Assembly: GCA_011032825.1 (NCBI GenBank)
Contig: JAADJZ010000001.1
Location: 1,488,001 to 1,552,000, forward strand
Direction: 5' to 3'
DNA: 64,000 bases
Source of the DNA: Massariosphaeria phaeospora
Lineage: Eukaryota > Ascomycota > Dothideomycetes > Pleosporales
Under the pieces are notes generated by a model. The model was not told the origin of the DNA, searched no databases, and was given only the letters and a program-made list of their open reading frames with translations. How positions within the stretch are numbered: position 1 is the stretch's first letter; each line of letters starts with the position of its first letter. Position numbers and translations under genes: made by a program. Below are positions 33,501-43,823 of the stretch, piece after piece.

Positions 33501-36500
33501 CACAGCTCCGCCTTTAGAGAACTACTCCGAACATTGCAGCAAGTGGCTACGTACCAGAATCTCCCACAGTTTCTCCATATCATCACAGATGAGCAGTCGG
33601 ATATAACGTCGTCTTCTACCGTGGTCGTCCAGCTCGCTATTGTGGCTCTTGAAATTGCCATCGCACAATTGCTCCAGTCTTGGGGTGTAGCACCTGGTCT
33701 CGTCATCGGGCATAGCCTTGGGGAGTACTCTGCCTTATGTGTGGCGGGCGTTCTGTCCGGTAGCGACACAATGTATCTTGTCGGACGTCGTGCTCAATTG
33801 CTGGAGCAGAAGTTGGCTGCTGGGCAATATGCCATGCTAGCAGTTAACAAAGACGTGGAAGCCACGCGGGAGCTGCTGACTGCAAATACTCAGTTTCTCA
33901 ACCAGACTGGAGTCGCATGCATAAACGCCCCTCAGAGGACTGTCGTTAGCGGACCAGTGAGCGAAATCGAGCATCTCAAGAATCTGTTGGAGAAAGAAGG
34001 CGCGAGAGGGACCATACTACGAACAGCTTATGGCTTCCATTCTCACCACGTCGATCCCATTCTTAGCGAGCTCGAGACAATCGCAAAGGGTGTTAGCTTC
34101 TCCCACCCTACGATTCCCGTCGCGTCGACTCTGCTTGGTAGAGTCGTCGAGGCTGGTGAGCCCGAAATTTTCTCGCCTAACTACCTCGTCCGACAAACCC
34201 GCGAATTTGTCAACTTTACTGGCGCATTGCAAGCTTTCGAGTCTCACAGCCTTGCTAAAGCACGAACAAACTGGATCGAAATCGGCCCTGAGCCAGTATG
34301 CGTTGGCCTAGCTCGTAAAACATTAAGTGATCCCCTCAGTCGCTTTCTGCCCATAATGAAGCCTACGGAAGATAACTGGGTCACCATATCCTCCACTCTC
34401 GCTTCACTGTACCAAGCAGGCGCGTCGATAAACTGGCCACAGTACCACAGGAACTTCCAAAGTTCACTCAGCCTCCTTCCTCTACCAACGTATGCGTTCG
34501 ACGAGAAAGATTATTGGATGCCGTACGTCGAATGGTCTGACCCTACACTTACTTCACCTTTGGAAACTGGGAAGAATGTCTCCAAAAGTCCCAGTGGGTT
34601 CGCATTCAGCACAACAAGTCTGCAATGGATAGAAGACGAAGTGATTCAAGGGACGTCAGTTTCTGTTACCTTTGCTTCCCGCACCTCCGAGCCGAAGTTA
34701 TACGACGCAATCCAAGGACATGTCGTGAATGGTGTTACTATCGTGTCTTTGAGTATCTTCTGCGATATGGCACAATCTGCAGCACACTATGCGTACCAAA
34801 AACTCAAGCCGGGGTCCAAGGCCCCAAGCTTGAACATACACGATGTGGAGATGTCGCATGCGTTGATAGTGCCTGAGCTCGATCCTACACAGATTGTGCA
34901 TACCACGATCACATTATCGGACGGAGGTGTTGCCGATGTCCATTTCTCATCCACGAAAGGATCTTCCTCCACGGAACATGGGCTCTTGAGAGTCGCCTTC
35001 GAAGACAATCGCGCTTGGTTCGCAAAGCAATCCCAGCTCTCATTCCTTATCAACGCAAGGATACAAACATTAAAGGACATGTCTTCCACCGGCAAGGCTC
35101 ACAGACTGCTCAAACCCGTTGCCTATAAGTTGTTTGACAGCGTAGTCTCATATGGCAAGAACTACCAAGCTATGGAAGAAGTCTGGATCGACGGCGAATA
35201 CCGCGATGCCGTAGGTACGATAAAGCTTCCCAATACCGTGGATATTGGGAACTTCATGCATAATCCCTTCTGGAGTGATGGAATCATTCATCTTTCCGGT
35301 TTTCTCGTCAACGGCGGTTTGAAGTACCCTGAAGATACTGTGTGCTTATCGACTGGATTTGCCAGCTGGCGCTCGCTCGAAAGTCTTCATGCCGATGAGA
35401 CTTACACGACTTATACTACTATCCAAGAAGCTGAAACGCCGAACATACTCCTCGGATCCGCCTACGTCTATAATAGCCGGCAGAAGCTCGTTCAGGTGAC
35501 TACAGACATTCGTTTCCAGAAAATGAAAAGAATCGTGCTCAACTCCCTGCTCGGCATTCGCCCTGCGCCAGCATCGGCTGTGCCGTCTGCGACCGATAAA
35601 GCCGTCGCCTGGTCTAATAGTGTTCTTGTTTCAAACAGCAAGTTACGCTCAAGCACAGGAATGTCAACGCCAGCGACACAAGTCACCGATTTGGACCTCA
35701 GCGAGCGAGAGGGACAAAGCGGCACCGTAACGCCAGCTTCCTCGGTGAGCGACGATTCAAGCACGGAGCTCATGTCAAAACTGCTGTCCATCGTCGTATC
35801 TGAGAGTGGATGCAAAGAGAGTGAGCTTGAGCCAAGCACTTCATTTGCCGACATTGGCATGGACTCTTTGATGGCGATTACAATTATTGCTACGTTACAG
35901 AGAGAGACAGGACTCGAGCTTCCGCCGACGTTCTTTCTTGAGCACCAGACAGTGGCTGAGGCAAAAGACGCACTTCCCGGTGGTGTGCCAGCAGGTGATA
36001 CTCCAGCAGAAGTTCCCCGCGCCACATCCGACAAGAAAGCCGAAGAACGGGTCACTGCTATTATCCCATCCGTACCGGTTTCAGAAGCATCAAGTTTTGA
36101 AATATCGCCTGATCCACAACCGAGGCCCAATGTTGAAGATGTGCAGCAAACACCACAAAGCGCGCCACCACCCGTCTTGCCAGTGGAGTCCAACAATACG
36201 AGCAAAACTGTTCTCCTACAGAGCGCCACATCCTCCACCGGATCGAATCTATTTCTTCTACCTGACGGTGGCGGCTCACCCAGCCGTTACATTCAGCTCC
36301 CACCCCTCGGGTCTGACATCAACGTCTACGGCCTCGAGTCTCCCTTCATCAAAGCTCCCGCAAGCTTCACTTGTAGTATAGAGGCAATTTGCGCATTGTT
36401 TCTTGGCTCTATCAAAGATATACAGCCCACGGGACCATATTTCCTGGGAGGTTTCTCGTTAGGCGCGCTATATGCATATGAGATTGCACGGATGCTCGGT

Positions 36501-36995
36501 GAGAGAGGCGAGTCGGTCGAGGGACTCTTTATCATCGACATGGCGGTACCGCGGACCCTTGGGATAACACCTAGTATTACTCAGCAACAACTTGCTGAGG
36601 CGGGTCTTCTGCCTACCGTCGGGAGACTGACGGCTACGCAAAAGGAGCATTTCGTCAGCACCGTGCGAGCGATGATGACATATTCTCCCACTGCTTGCCC
36701 GCATAACCAAAGCCCCAAGCGTACTGTGTTGGTATCTTCGAAGCATGGGTTGGCGGCTGGAAAGCTGTCTGATCTGGCAGTTTGGGCTCAGAGTAGTACT
36801 TCGGCTGCGAGAGGATGGCAGGACCTGGTGGGTGATGCGGTGGAGCATAAGGAGTTGGATGCAGAGCATTTCGCCTTGTTCAGGCACCCTACTGTGAGCA
36901 TTCTTTCTGATCACTTACTTGTTGAACTCGGGCTAACAATTCTCTAGGTTGAGTCACTCGGAAAATTTTGGGCGGATGCATTTGCCAAGTTCTAG
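30534..36995 (+). CDS. Non-reducing type I polyketide synthase (NR-PKS), SAT-KS-AT-PT-ACP-TE
   Basis: Five exons (30534-30883, 30932-31217, 31274-31894, 31944-36893, 36948-36995), 6255 nt, 2084 residues. SAT: residues 1 to about 330 with FGDQT near the start and Cys about 139 (AFCTG). KS: about 385-810, Cys about 557 (DAACATS) with HGTGT and NIGHGEAAAG. AT: Ser about 1010 (GHSLGEYSA). PT: His about 1345 (GHVVNGV) and Asp about 1531 (NPFWSDGIIH). One ACP: Ser about 1727 (GMDSL). TE: Ser about 1924 (GGFSLGA), His about 2061. The last exon, past a GTGAGC donor, adds VESLGKFWADAFAKF. It should take a starter acyl group through SAT, extend it and fold it to an aromatic product released by TE. An alternative start is ATG 30594. 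Confidence 0.93.
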
Positions 36996-37107
36996 AATTG
37001 TGAAGCATCTAATAGCCGTCACTTCGTATGTGCTGTATCTAAGTAGCGTTTGGCATATATGGAGAAGTTATCCTCCGTTCGCTCCAGTTCTTGCTGTTTG
37101 AGATTAA

Positions 37108-37334
37108 TCTGGTGAATACCGGCCAGCCTTCACCACCCGCCCAGCCCGTGGGGGTTATCGAAGACATGTTTTTGGAGTTATTCAAACCTCACCATGTGCT
37201 TCCCGTCTTGGCTGCCTTGTTCGTACATAGCTGCATAGCTGCAGTCTAAACAGGGCAAACGACAGGTCCGGCGATATCTCCCGCTGACTCCCAAGGGCTG
37301 GGCAGGTGTTCAAGGCTGGATGGTATTCACCAGA
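37108..37334. mobile_element. MITE-like element with about 47-bp terminal inverted repeats
   Basis: The left arm (37108-37154) begins TCTGGTGAATACC and the reverse complement of the right arm (37288-37334) begins identically; both continue through CCAGCCTT and GCCCAGCCC with few differences. The central 130 bp has no coding potential. I see no clear target-site duplication. The size fits a miniature inverted-repeat element, of unknown superfamily. Confidence 0.55.
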
Positions 37335-38331
37335 GGCTGCCTTGTGCTGAGAGAGCAGCGCGGCCTACTTCCATTATTGGTTATCGTATTATCGTGGTTA
37401 GCAATAATATTATGTGTACCTAGTTCCGGGTGATTGGCTAGGCTCCTTCAAAACGAGCTGTACATCACGAACAACACCAGGTCGCGCGAACTTAACGGAT
37501 TCGACGATAATCCTGGATCGTAAGCCGCTCGGTTATACCCGTTGAGCTCAGACCTAGAACTGGGTTGCTTGTCCGGACGTTAGTCGGTGTTTGAGTCACT
37601 ATTCGGAGGATCAGTGTAGGATTGACTAGCTTACGTGAGGGTGGCTTGCAGCTACGTACTCCGTATAATCCAGCCTTTAGCCTATCTTCCATCAACATCC
37701 GTATCCGCTCTCTTCGCTCTGTCCGACAGGTTTTGGCTGATGCAGATCACTCCGCGGAAGGTGTCTTTGCATGAGTGTGGGAAGGTTTTGTAAACTCGTG
37801 AGACGAGTTGACTGCAATTCCGCGTACCGAAATGCTAGAAAGTATTCTTCTCTGCGCAACCAACTGCGAACGTTATGCTTGCACCTGCATCTAGTCTATA
37901 ATAGTTCTGTCGATCCCCAGAATTGGTGACGCACAGGCTAGTATTTACAGAATCTACGGAGCCCGCAACGTGCACAGCTCTACTCACGATAGCAATGCGA
38001 ATGTTCCAAACTTTACTGTCCTAGCTATATGGTTAAGCATTTGAAAAAAACAAAAGCCATTCAAGCCACACACGTGGGCCTTGACACACAAGTTCTTAGA
38101 CAAGAGTTCACCGTACGCCTTGACTGAGCTTATATCCAGTGATCTGCATGAACAGGGCTCCCCCCACTCCGCGCTCTCTCCGTACCGTCCACGGATTGCT
38201 CCGGGCATATTATGCATAGGCGTAGCATGTTAAGCTTGAATGGATTCGAAGGATTATGTGGCGCTCCGCCAAGGTTCGGCAAAACACCCAGAACATTCAC
38301 GGGGCTAGTCCGTCTATTGACATCACTGCTT

Positions 38332-38625
38332 GTACGGTCCTCACTCCGGCTCGCTTCATGGTGCAGCCACCTGGAAAGTGGGTTTAGGAGATCAATAAGG
38401 TGAGTTATACTTCCTCTCGCTTCTTACAATCTAGATTCTACCTCTATACATAGTTAGGATGTTCTTACAGGCCTTACACAGACCCCTAAAGGCCTCTGTG
38501 CTAGTCTCTCACGGCGGCTTAGCTCTATTCGCTGCTCCATAGAGGCTTGAAGGCAATTAATAGATTGGCCAAATCCCCCTGCCAGGTGGCTGCACCATGA
38601 AGACAAGCTGGGGTGAGGACTGTAT
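38332..38625. repeat. Imperfect inverted repeat, about 71-bp arms
   Basis: Arms 38332-38402 and 38554-38625 are inverted copies sharing CTTCATGGTGCAGCCACCTGG and the flanking TCCTCAC block. Several differences are C/T or G/A transitions (CGG/CAG, CTCG/CTTG), as expected if repeat-induced point mutation acted on it. The spacer is about 150 bp. It is probably the remains of a small transposon. Confidence 0.5.
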
Positions 38626-39011
38626 CTACCCGGAAGCCTGGTCAAATGGCCCCCAGCTCGCAACCAGGCGGATGATCCGCGGTTGAGGCTTACCCTTATC
38701 AGTGCAGATTCCAGAACGAATCACCACACCCTTAGCCCCTCAATACGTAAGCAAATGTAAGATTTAGGTGCGAGTTTACCTCCCGATTTAGGTTCGCTAG
38801 AAGATCTCTGACCGTATTCCGTCCGTGGTCAGCTGAGGCGAACCCTGAAACTCAATCCCAGTTCATGTACAAGGTGTTTATCCGAACGAAGTACGGGAAC
38901 AGACCCCATTACGACATATATAGGTAATGCTCCACGTCTGGTGACAGTACCAGATTCTAATTCACTGACCAATGACCCTAGTGGTATGACGTGTTTTCGT
39001 TTTACTTCGAG

Positions 39012-40305
39012 ATGACAACCAAATTCCGATCGGCATGCGATAGATGTCATGACGCGAAAGTACGATGCAGTGGGGATATGCCCTGTCAGGGGTGTGAGAC
39101 CTCGAATGCGTTGTGCTTTTACAGCGTTTCTAGCGTTCTGGGTCGACCACGAGGCACCAAAAACAAAACTGCTGGCCGTCGGACTGGCTCTATGAGCACT
39201 AGCCAAGAGAATCAAAGAGCTGGGGCAGGTATTCGGGCGACGACAGCCGAGCACGCCAGCACTCACAGGACTTCGATCCGGCGGCGCAAGACTAGACCAG
39301 AACCAGCGTCGCTCAGCACAACTATAACAAACCACGAAGAATCTGATGTTGCTACTTTGATGAGCCCTATATCTGCGGATGCATTATGGTTTTTTCCATC
39401 CTCAGACTTCAAAATTGACTGCTTCACCCCCACCGGATCATTGTCACCCTTATCATTACATACGCCGACGTCCCTTCAAGGCCCGTTTGAGACGAGTGGA
39501 GATAAATCCATGATCGAGTTCTCTTCTATTGAAGATTATGGCTTTCAGTGGGAAGACAATCCATGCCCTCAGGACATGGTAGAGGTACTTATACATTAAG
39601 TTGGTTAGCTACGAAGTTAAGCTAACGAACGCGTAGAAGACAACAGATTATTTCACAGTGATGCCTATTCCAGAGAGCGATATTACATCACAAAAAGCAC
39701 CTACTCAAGGTCACTGCACGTGCATGCAGCAACACGCAGAACTTCTAAGCAGCGCCGGCATAGCCGAGATGAATTCTTCCAGTGGCCCGGACGACCCGAT
39801 ACTTTCACTCGACAAGGCCTTGTCACTATCGAAACGAGGGAGGAAAGTATGGGACGGTCTCATCGAATGCCCCACTTGCCCCTACAACAACGACCAAGAA
39901 ACGATGTTACTTGCACTCATGACCATTCGCCTAGTAATCCGCTACCTGCAACGTCTCGCACCTCGATATACAACCCGGCCAAAAGACGACTGGGAAACCT
40001 CCAGCTCTACTAATCAGGAGGAAGGTCGGCTGATGCTTGGCTCCTGGGAAGTGGAAGACGAGGAGCGCATGCTAGTGTACCGGCTTCTCTTCCGGAAGAC
40101 GGTGCAAAAGCTGCGACAGACACTCCATTCGTTGCAGTCTATGCAGCACAAGAGAAAGAATCAGTTATTTCATGAGAGCACGAGTCGAATGGTTGGAGTG
40201 GACGATTATCAATCTTCGAGTAGCTTTTCACATATTGAACAAATTACACATGGGCTTGCGACGGCGTTGCACGGGTTGGAGGCAGCTCTCACGGGCAGCG
40301 AATAG
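39012..40305 (+). CDS. AflR-like Zn2Cys6 transcription factor
   Basis: Two exons (39012-39584, 39637-40305), 413 residues. The N-terminal zinc cluster has all six cysteines: CDRCHDAKVRCSGDMPC then CETSNALC. RGTKNK and basic stretches after it match the linker of AflR-type proteins. The second exon has CTCMQQHAELL and a C-terminal helical part with CPTCPYNNDQETMLLALM, the pattern of the AflR regulatory domain. Such proteins are pathway-specific activators beside aromatic polyketide genes. It is the best candidate for the cluster activator, being the closest regulator to the NR-PKS. The intron restores the frame, which otherwise stops at 39599. Confidence 0.85.
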
Positions 40306-40780
40306 ATTTATAGAACCTATAGGATACCGAGTAACGATTAGACTAGCTATGGTACATGCGATTGTTGGATGTGAAAGTCGTTGAATAATAGTCACGTGAA
40401 TGTTGCGACAGTTCTGTCCAAAGCTACCGTTCGTGGCCTAGCGTTGGAGCTAACTACGTCCCTTTCCAAGCGCTATCGGACTGCGAAGGAAGTTAGCGGC
40501 ACTACCCGCCCGCAGAAGCCTTTCCCGCTCGCCACATGTATGACTGCGGCTCAGTGTCATCTTCGTGAGAGTTCGGAGTTCGTGGTGGTCACCGACCGGG
40601 CGTATCCAGGCCCGCATTAGCGCCGCACTAAGATGCTTGGCGCGGGAAACTCGCCGCAAGTGATCCTTTCACCTTACACACCGCCACCCCACTCCCACCA
40701 AATCACCCTCTCCCCCAACCCGCAACCTAAGCCGCTGCCAGTCCCGGCGCCTTGTACTATCTTATTTCAGAACCTTCGGC
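40306..40780. other. Promoter region of second regulator
   Basis: A 475-bp gap between two same-strand regulator genes, G+C-rich on its right half and Pro-codon-like in composition. No gene is supported. Confidence 0.4.
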
Positions 40781-43135
40781 ATGTCACGACCCGCGCTAAC
40801 AATAGAAAACCAGCCTCCACTTTCCGCGCCTGGGCCGAGTCTACACCGGTACGCTTGCCTACGTTGTAGATTACGGCGTGTAAAGTGTGACAAGATACTC
40901 TCCGGTTGTACCAATTGTGCCACCCATAGTGCCCAGTGCGTCTACTCGGCCCGCCGACCACGGAAGCCCCTAAAGACCCAGCAAGATCAATCAAAAGCGC
41001 AAAAGCCATTGTTACCTACTTCAGCTTCCCCTCCAATATACTCACCAAATGGAAGTAGAGCCGGTAGCTTGGGCTCCGATATACATTCCAATCCCACCAC
41101 GGGGACGTCAGAACACAGCGAATATGAAGACGAGGATGACATTCTACCACGGGAGTTACGTGCTAACGTATCCACGCCCGGCAATGATATCAGCACCAGC
41201 TCCAACTGTGGAAGACTAGTCGTTGGCCCTCAGGGAAAATCGCGCTATGTCAACGGCGAGAAGGCCAAAGAGATGGCTTATCTCGAGACAATCTTGTCCG
41301 CCGAGCCGCCAGAAGCTCAGGAAAAGAAATCGAATTCGGTGTCGAACGGCATCCACGACACGAGTTCACTCTTGAGTGCACGACTTGATAACCGCCATCC
41401 CAAGATTTACCACCCACCCGCTGATGTTATGCAAATACTATGGGATTACTATTGTCGTAATGTGAACATTATGGTCAACGTACTATACAAGCCAGCCGTA
41501 GAAACTCTGGTCAAGCGAGCTTCGAGAGATGTCGAATCTTTGGACAGTACAACCGAAACACCCCTTCTTTTCGCGATCTGGTATGTCTTATCTCACTTTA
41601 CCACTCAATTTACACAACAATCTACACTCTGTGTCGGTACTGAGATGTCACGTTGGTATGTAATAACCAGCGCAGATCTGGAGACCAAGATTCTCGCTTC
41701 CGAAAACCTTCAGTGTGACACTTCTATGATTACTAACATGTTCACCAGGCTAGCAACTGTCACATGCATGTCGGCCCCGGAATGTCAGCAACTGCTGCGA
41801 GAGAATCGAAGAACGCTCGTCCGTAGATACCGCCACGCCCTAGAACAATCTCTAGCTCAAGCGGGATGGATGACCACTCAGAGCATTCTCGTTCTGCAAA
41901 GTCTCGTCCTCTATATCTTCTTCGCGACTGGAAGCTCACGTCATACCTGGATCATAAACGGAATTGCTCTAAGCCTTGCCCAAGCAATGGGTCTACACTC
42001 TAATGCTTCAAGCTCCTTGGACGGCATTGAGACTGAAGTTCGTCGGCGTGTATGGTGGATGCTCTGCCAGACAGATGTGCGCGCCTCGGATACTTGTGGT
42101 CTCCAGTCACATGTGCCCTTTACTATGGACACTGAGCTTCCACTGAATATCAACGATACCGACCTCGAGTTCGCCGGATCAGTTACCACGCTCCATTCGC
42201 GAACAGAACTCACGGAGATGACTGTGAGCTTAGCAAAAATAGAGATGGCCAAGACCAAACTCCTGTTTAAGCAATCCAATCTCCCTAGTATGGAGAGGGA
42301 AGCGATAATACGGGCTCAACTACGAAGGTATGAGGATACCTATCTCAAGTACTACGATCGGAACTCTGAACTTCAACGCCTTTACTATCTCGGAACACGT
42401 TTCATGATGGCTAGGCTCTCGAAGATGATGTACGATACTGCGAACGATGACGCCAAGACTGAGGGCCTCCCGGAGTCCTTAATTTTGTACCACGCGGATG
42501 TTCTAGAGATCGCGCACCAATTGCCAAATAAATACCGGCAACATGGCTGGTTCTTCCGCTGCAAGAATACGCAGTGGCATGCTGTCGCCTATCTTCTAAT
42601 CCAGTTATGTGAATACACTGAAGGTTCAGTAGTGGACCGTGCATGGGATGTTGTGGAAGCCGCTTTCGCCAGCTGGGATCAAGGTGGCATTGCGCGAGGC
42701 TCGGAAGACTCTGAGAAAACAGACTCCAGGGCTGTGAAGACATTATGGAAGCCTCTGTTACGACTCTTCGCCCGAGCCCGTAGTGTAAGAGCCGAAGCTC
42801 TTCGTTCGCGACAAGGATTGACCAGCACGCCTTCCACGCTGAGCACTGGATGTGACCCGGATAGCCTAACACCCGAAGACATCCAGGCCCCGGCTGAGCT
42901 ACTAAATAATGGCGATCAGCTCATCGGTTTAGTAAACAAGTCTGTTAGTGAGGATATTCGACGTTCAGAACAGCTCCACGAGGGCATCGTCAGTGATCCC
43001 TTCTTCGGTTCTATGGATAACTTCAACACGGACATGAACTGGGAACAGCTTGACGACTGGGTGCAAAATTTCCAAGATGCCCTCAATCAACAGGATATGG
43101 ATTGGCAGGACCAAGGAGCGTTGAACTGGTGGTAG
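40781..43135 (+). CDS. Zn2Cys6 transcription factor with fungal-specific domain
   Basis: A single exon of 784 residues. Zinc cluster at residues about 25-55: CLRCRLRRVKCDK, CTNC and a final Cys in SAQCVYS. A Ser/Pro-rich acidic linker follows, then the middle homology region from about residue 215 with IYHPPADVMQILWDYYCRNV, a run resembling LSLAQAMGLHSN, and RRRVWWMLCQTD. The C-terminal tail is rich in Asp, Gln and Trp, suggesting an activation region. It is likely a nuclear homodimer. As the second regulator in tandem with the AflR-like gene, it may tune the cluster or link it to nutrition. No introns, unlike the other three zinc-cluster genes here. Confidence 0.85.
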   Translation: MSRPALTIENQPPLSAPGPSLHRYACLRCRLRRVKCDKILSGCTNCATHSAQCVYSARRPRKPLKTQQDQSKAQKPLLPTSASPPIYSPNGSRAGSLGSDIHSNPTTGTSEHSEYEDEDDILPRELRANVSTPGNDISTSSNCGRLVVGPQGKSRYVNGEKAKEMAYLETILSAEPPEAQEKKSNSVSNGIHDTSSLLSARLDNRHPKIYHPPADVMQILWDYYCRNVNIMVNVLYKPAVETLVKRASRDVESLDSTTETPLLFAIWYVLSHFTTQFTQQSTLCVGTEMSRWYVITSADLETKILASENLQCDTSMITNMFTRLATVTCMSAPECQQLLRENRRTLVRRYRHALEQSLAQAGWMTTQSILVLQSLVLYIFFATGSSRHTWIINGIALSLAQAMGLHSNASSSLDGIETEVRRRVWWMLCQTDVRASDTCGLQSHVPFTMDTELPLNINDTDLEFAGSVTTLHSRTELTEMTVSLAKIEMAKTKLLFKQSNLPSMEREAIIRAQLRRYEDTYLKYYDRNSELQRLYYLGTRFMMARLSKMMYDTANDDAKTEGLPESLILYHADVLEIAHQLPNKYRQHGWFFRCKNTQWHAVAYLLIQLCEYTEGSVVDRAWDVVEAAFASWDQGGIARGSEDSEKTDSRAVKTLWKPLLRLFARARSVRAEALRSRQGLTSTPSTLSTGCDPDSLTPEDIQAPAELLNNGDQLIGLVNKSVSEDIRRSEQLHEGIVSDPFFGSMDNFNTDMNWEQLDDWVQNFQDALNQQDMDWQDQGALNWW

Positions 43136-43199
43136 GATGGTACAGCAGGGAAGCAAACAGTTACATTGCGTGTCAAGATATCGCAATAGCTTCACTATA

Positions 43200-43823
43200 T
43201 CATGCCCAGTACTTTTTCAACAACTTGTCCTCTTTCCCGGTCTTTCTCCCGACCCAAGCCAAACTCTTTAGGAGCGGGATTAGCGTCGTCCCGATCACTC
43301 CCCCCGGCCACATATCCGCCATTGAACAAATGATCGCAGTATCAACGATACTGTTGGCAACACCCGCGTTTCCACCCTTTCCATCTTGCGCGAGCCCATA
43401 CATGACATACAAGCCCTTCTCAAACCCCTCCATTGCTGGCTCGATCTTGACTTCAATTTCCACTTCCTCATCGCCGTCATTGAACCAATAATGTTCCTCT
43501 CGTGGGGGAACAGTAGCGCTCTCGCCTTCCTTCAAAATTATTCTTCCACGGGATTTGGTGTAGATGCCGACGTTCCCTTTGAGCGATGTGAATGTTTCAG
43601 AATAGCTGCCATGGAAGTGGCCGTCATTCTTCCCGCCTGGCGCAACGGATGTGACTCCGACACCGTATGCGCCGTTCGTCTCCCGCCCATACTTCTGTAC
43701 CGTCGCCCAATTCTTCTGGACGGGATTTCGGATGTGTCGTCTTTCCGGGTTGGTAATGCCAGGAGGGACAGTGGCGATGTGCTTGGGCTTGACGTCGACA
43801 GGGAGGCGCGTCTCGGCGGGCAT
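43200..43823 (-). CDS. Cupin-domain protein
   Basis: A single exon of 207 residues from ATG 43823; the in-frame upstream start at 43883 is TTG and is not used. The cupin core shows motif 1 as GGKNDGHFHGSYSETF with HxH and a following Glu, and motif 2 as VPPREEHYWFN with His. These can bind one metal ion. A segment near residues 150-180 (GLYVMYGLAQDGKG, TAIICSMADMWPGG) is hydrophobic and could associate with a membrane. The enzymatic role is unknown. The gene converges on the second regulator, overlapping the presumed end of the cluster, so membership is uncertain. Confidence 0.7.
   Translation of the reverse strand: MPAETRLPVDVKPKHIATVPPGITNPERRHIRNPVQKNWATVQKYGRETNGAYGVGVTSVAPGGKNDGHFHGSYSETFTSLKGNVGIYTKSRGRIILKEGESATVPPREEHYWFNDGDEEVEIEVKIEPAMEGFEKGLYVMYGLAQDGKGGNAGVANSIVDTAIICSMADMWPGGVIGTTLIPLLKSLAWVGRKTGKEDKLLKKYWA

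Larger units (their letters stand above)
36996..39011. other. Two-kilobase gap with inverted-repeat elements
   Basis: No gene is supported between the NR-PKS and the AflR-like regulator. The stretch contains two inverted-repeat structures, at 37108-37334 and 38332-38625, listed separately. The right end should hold the promoter of the AflR-like gene. Confidence 0.5.

Noticed and set aside
35492..36238. 248-codon frame antisense to the NR-PKS
   Set aside because: Ser/Thr/Val-rich shadow of the ACP-linker coding region; the sense strand has clear domains.
10260..38215. Similarity between CCGCGCTC-rich blocks near 10275 and 38170
   Set aside because: The match is short, gapped and G+C-biased, and I cannot separate it from chance by eye.
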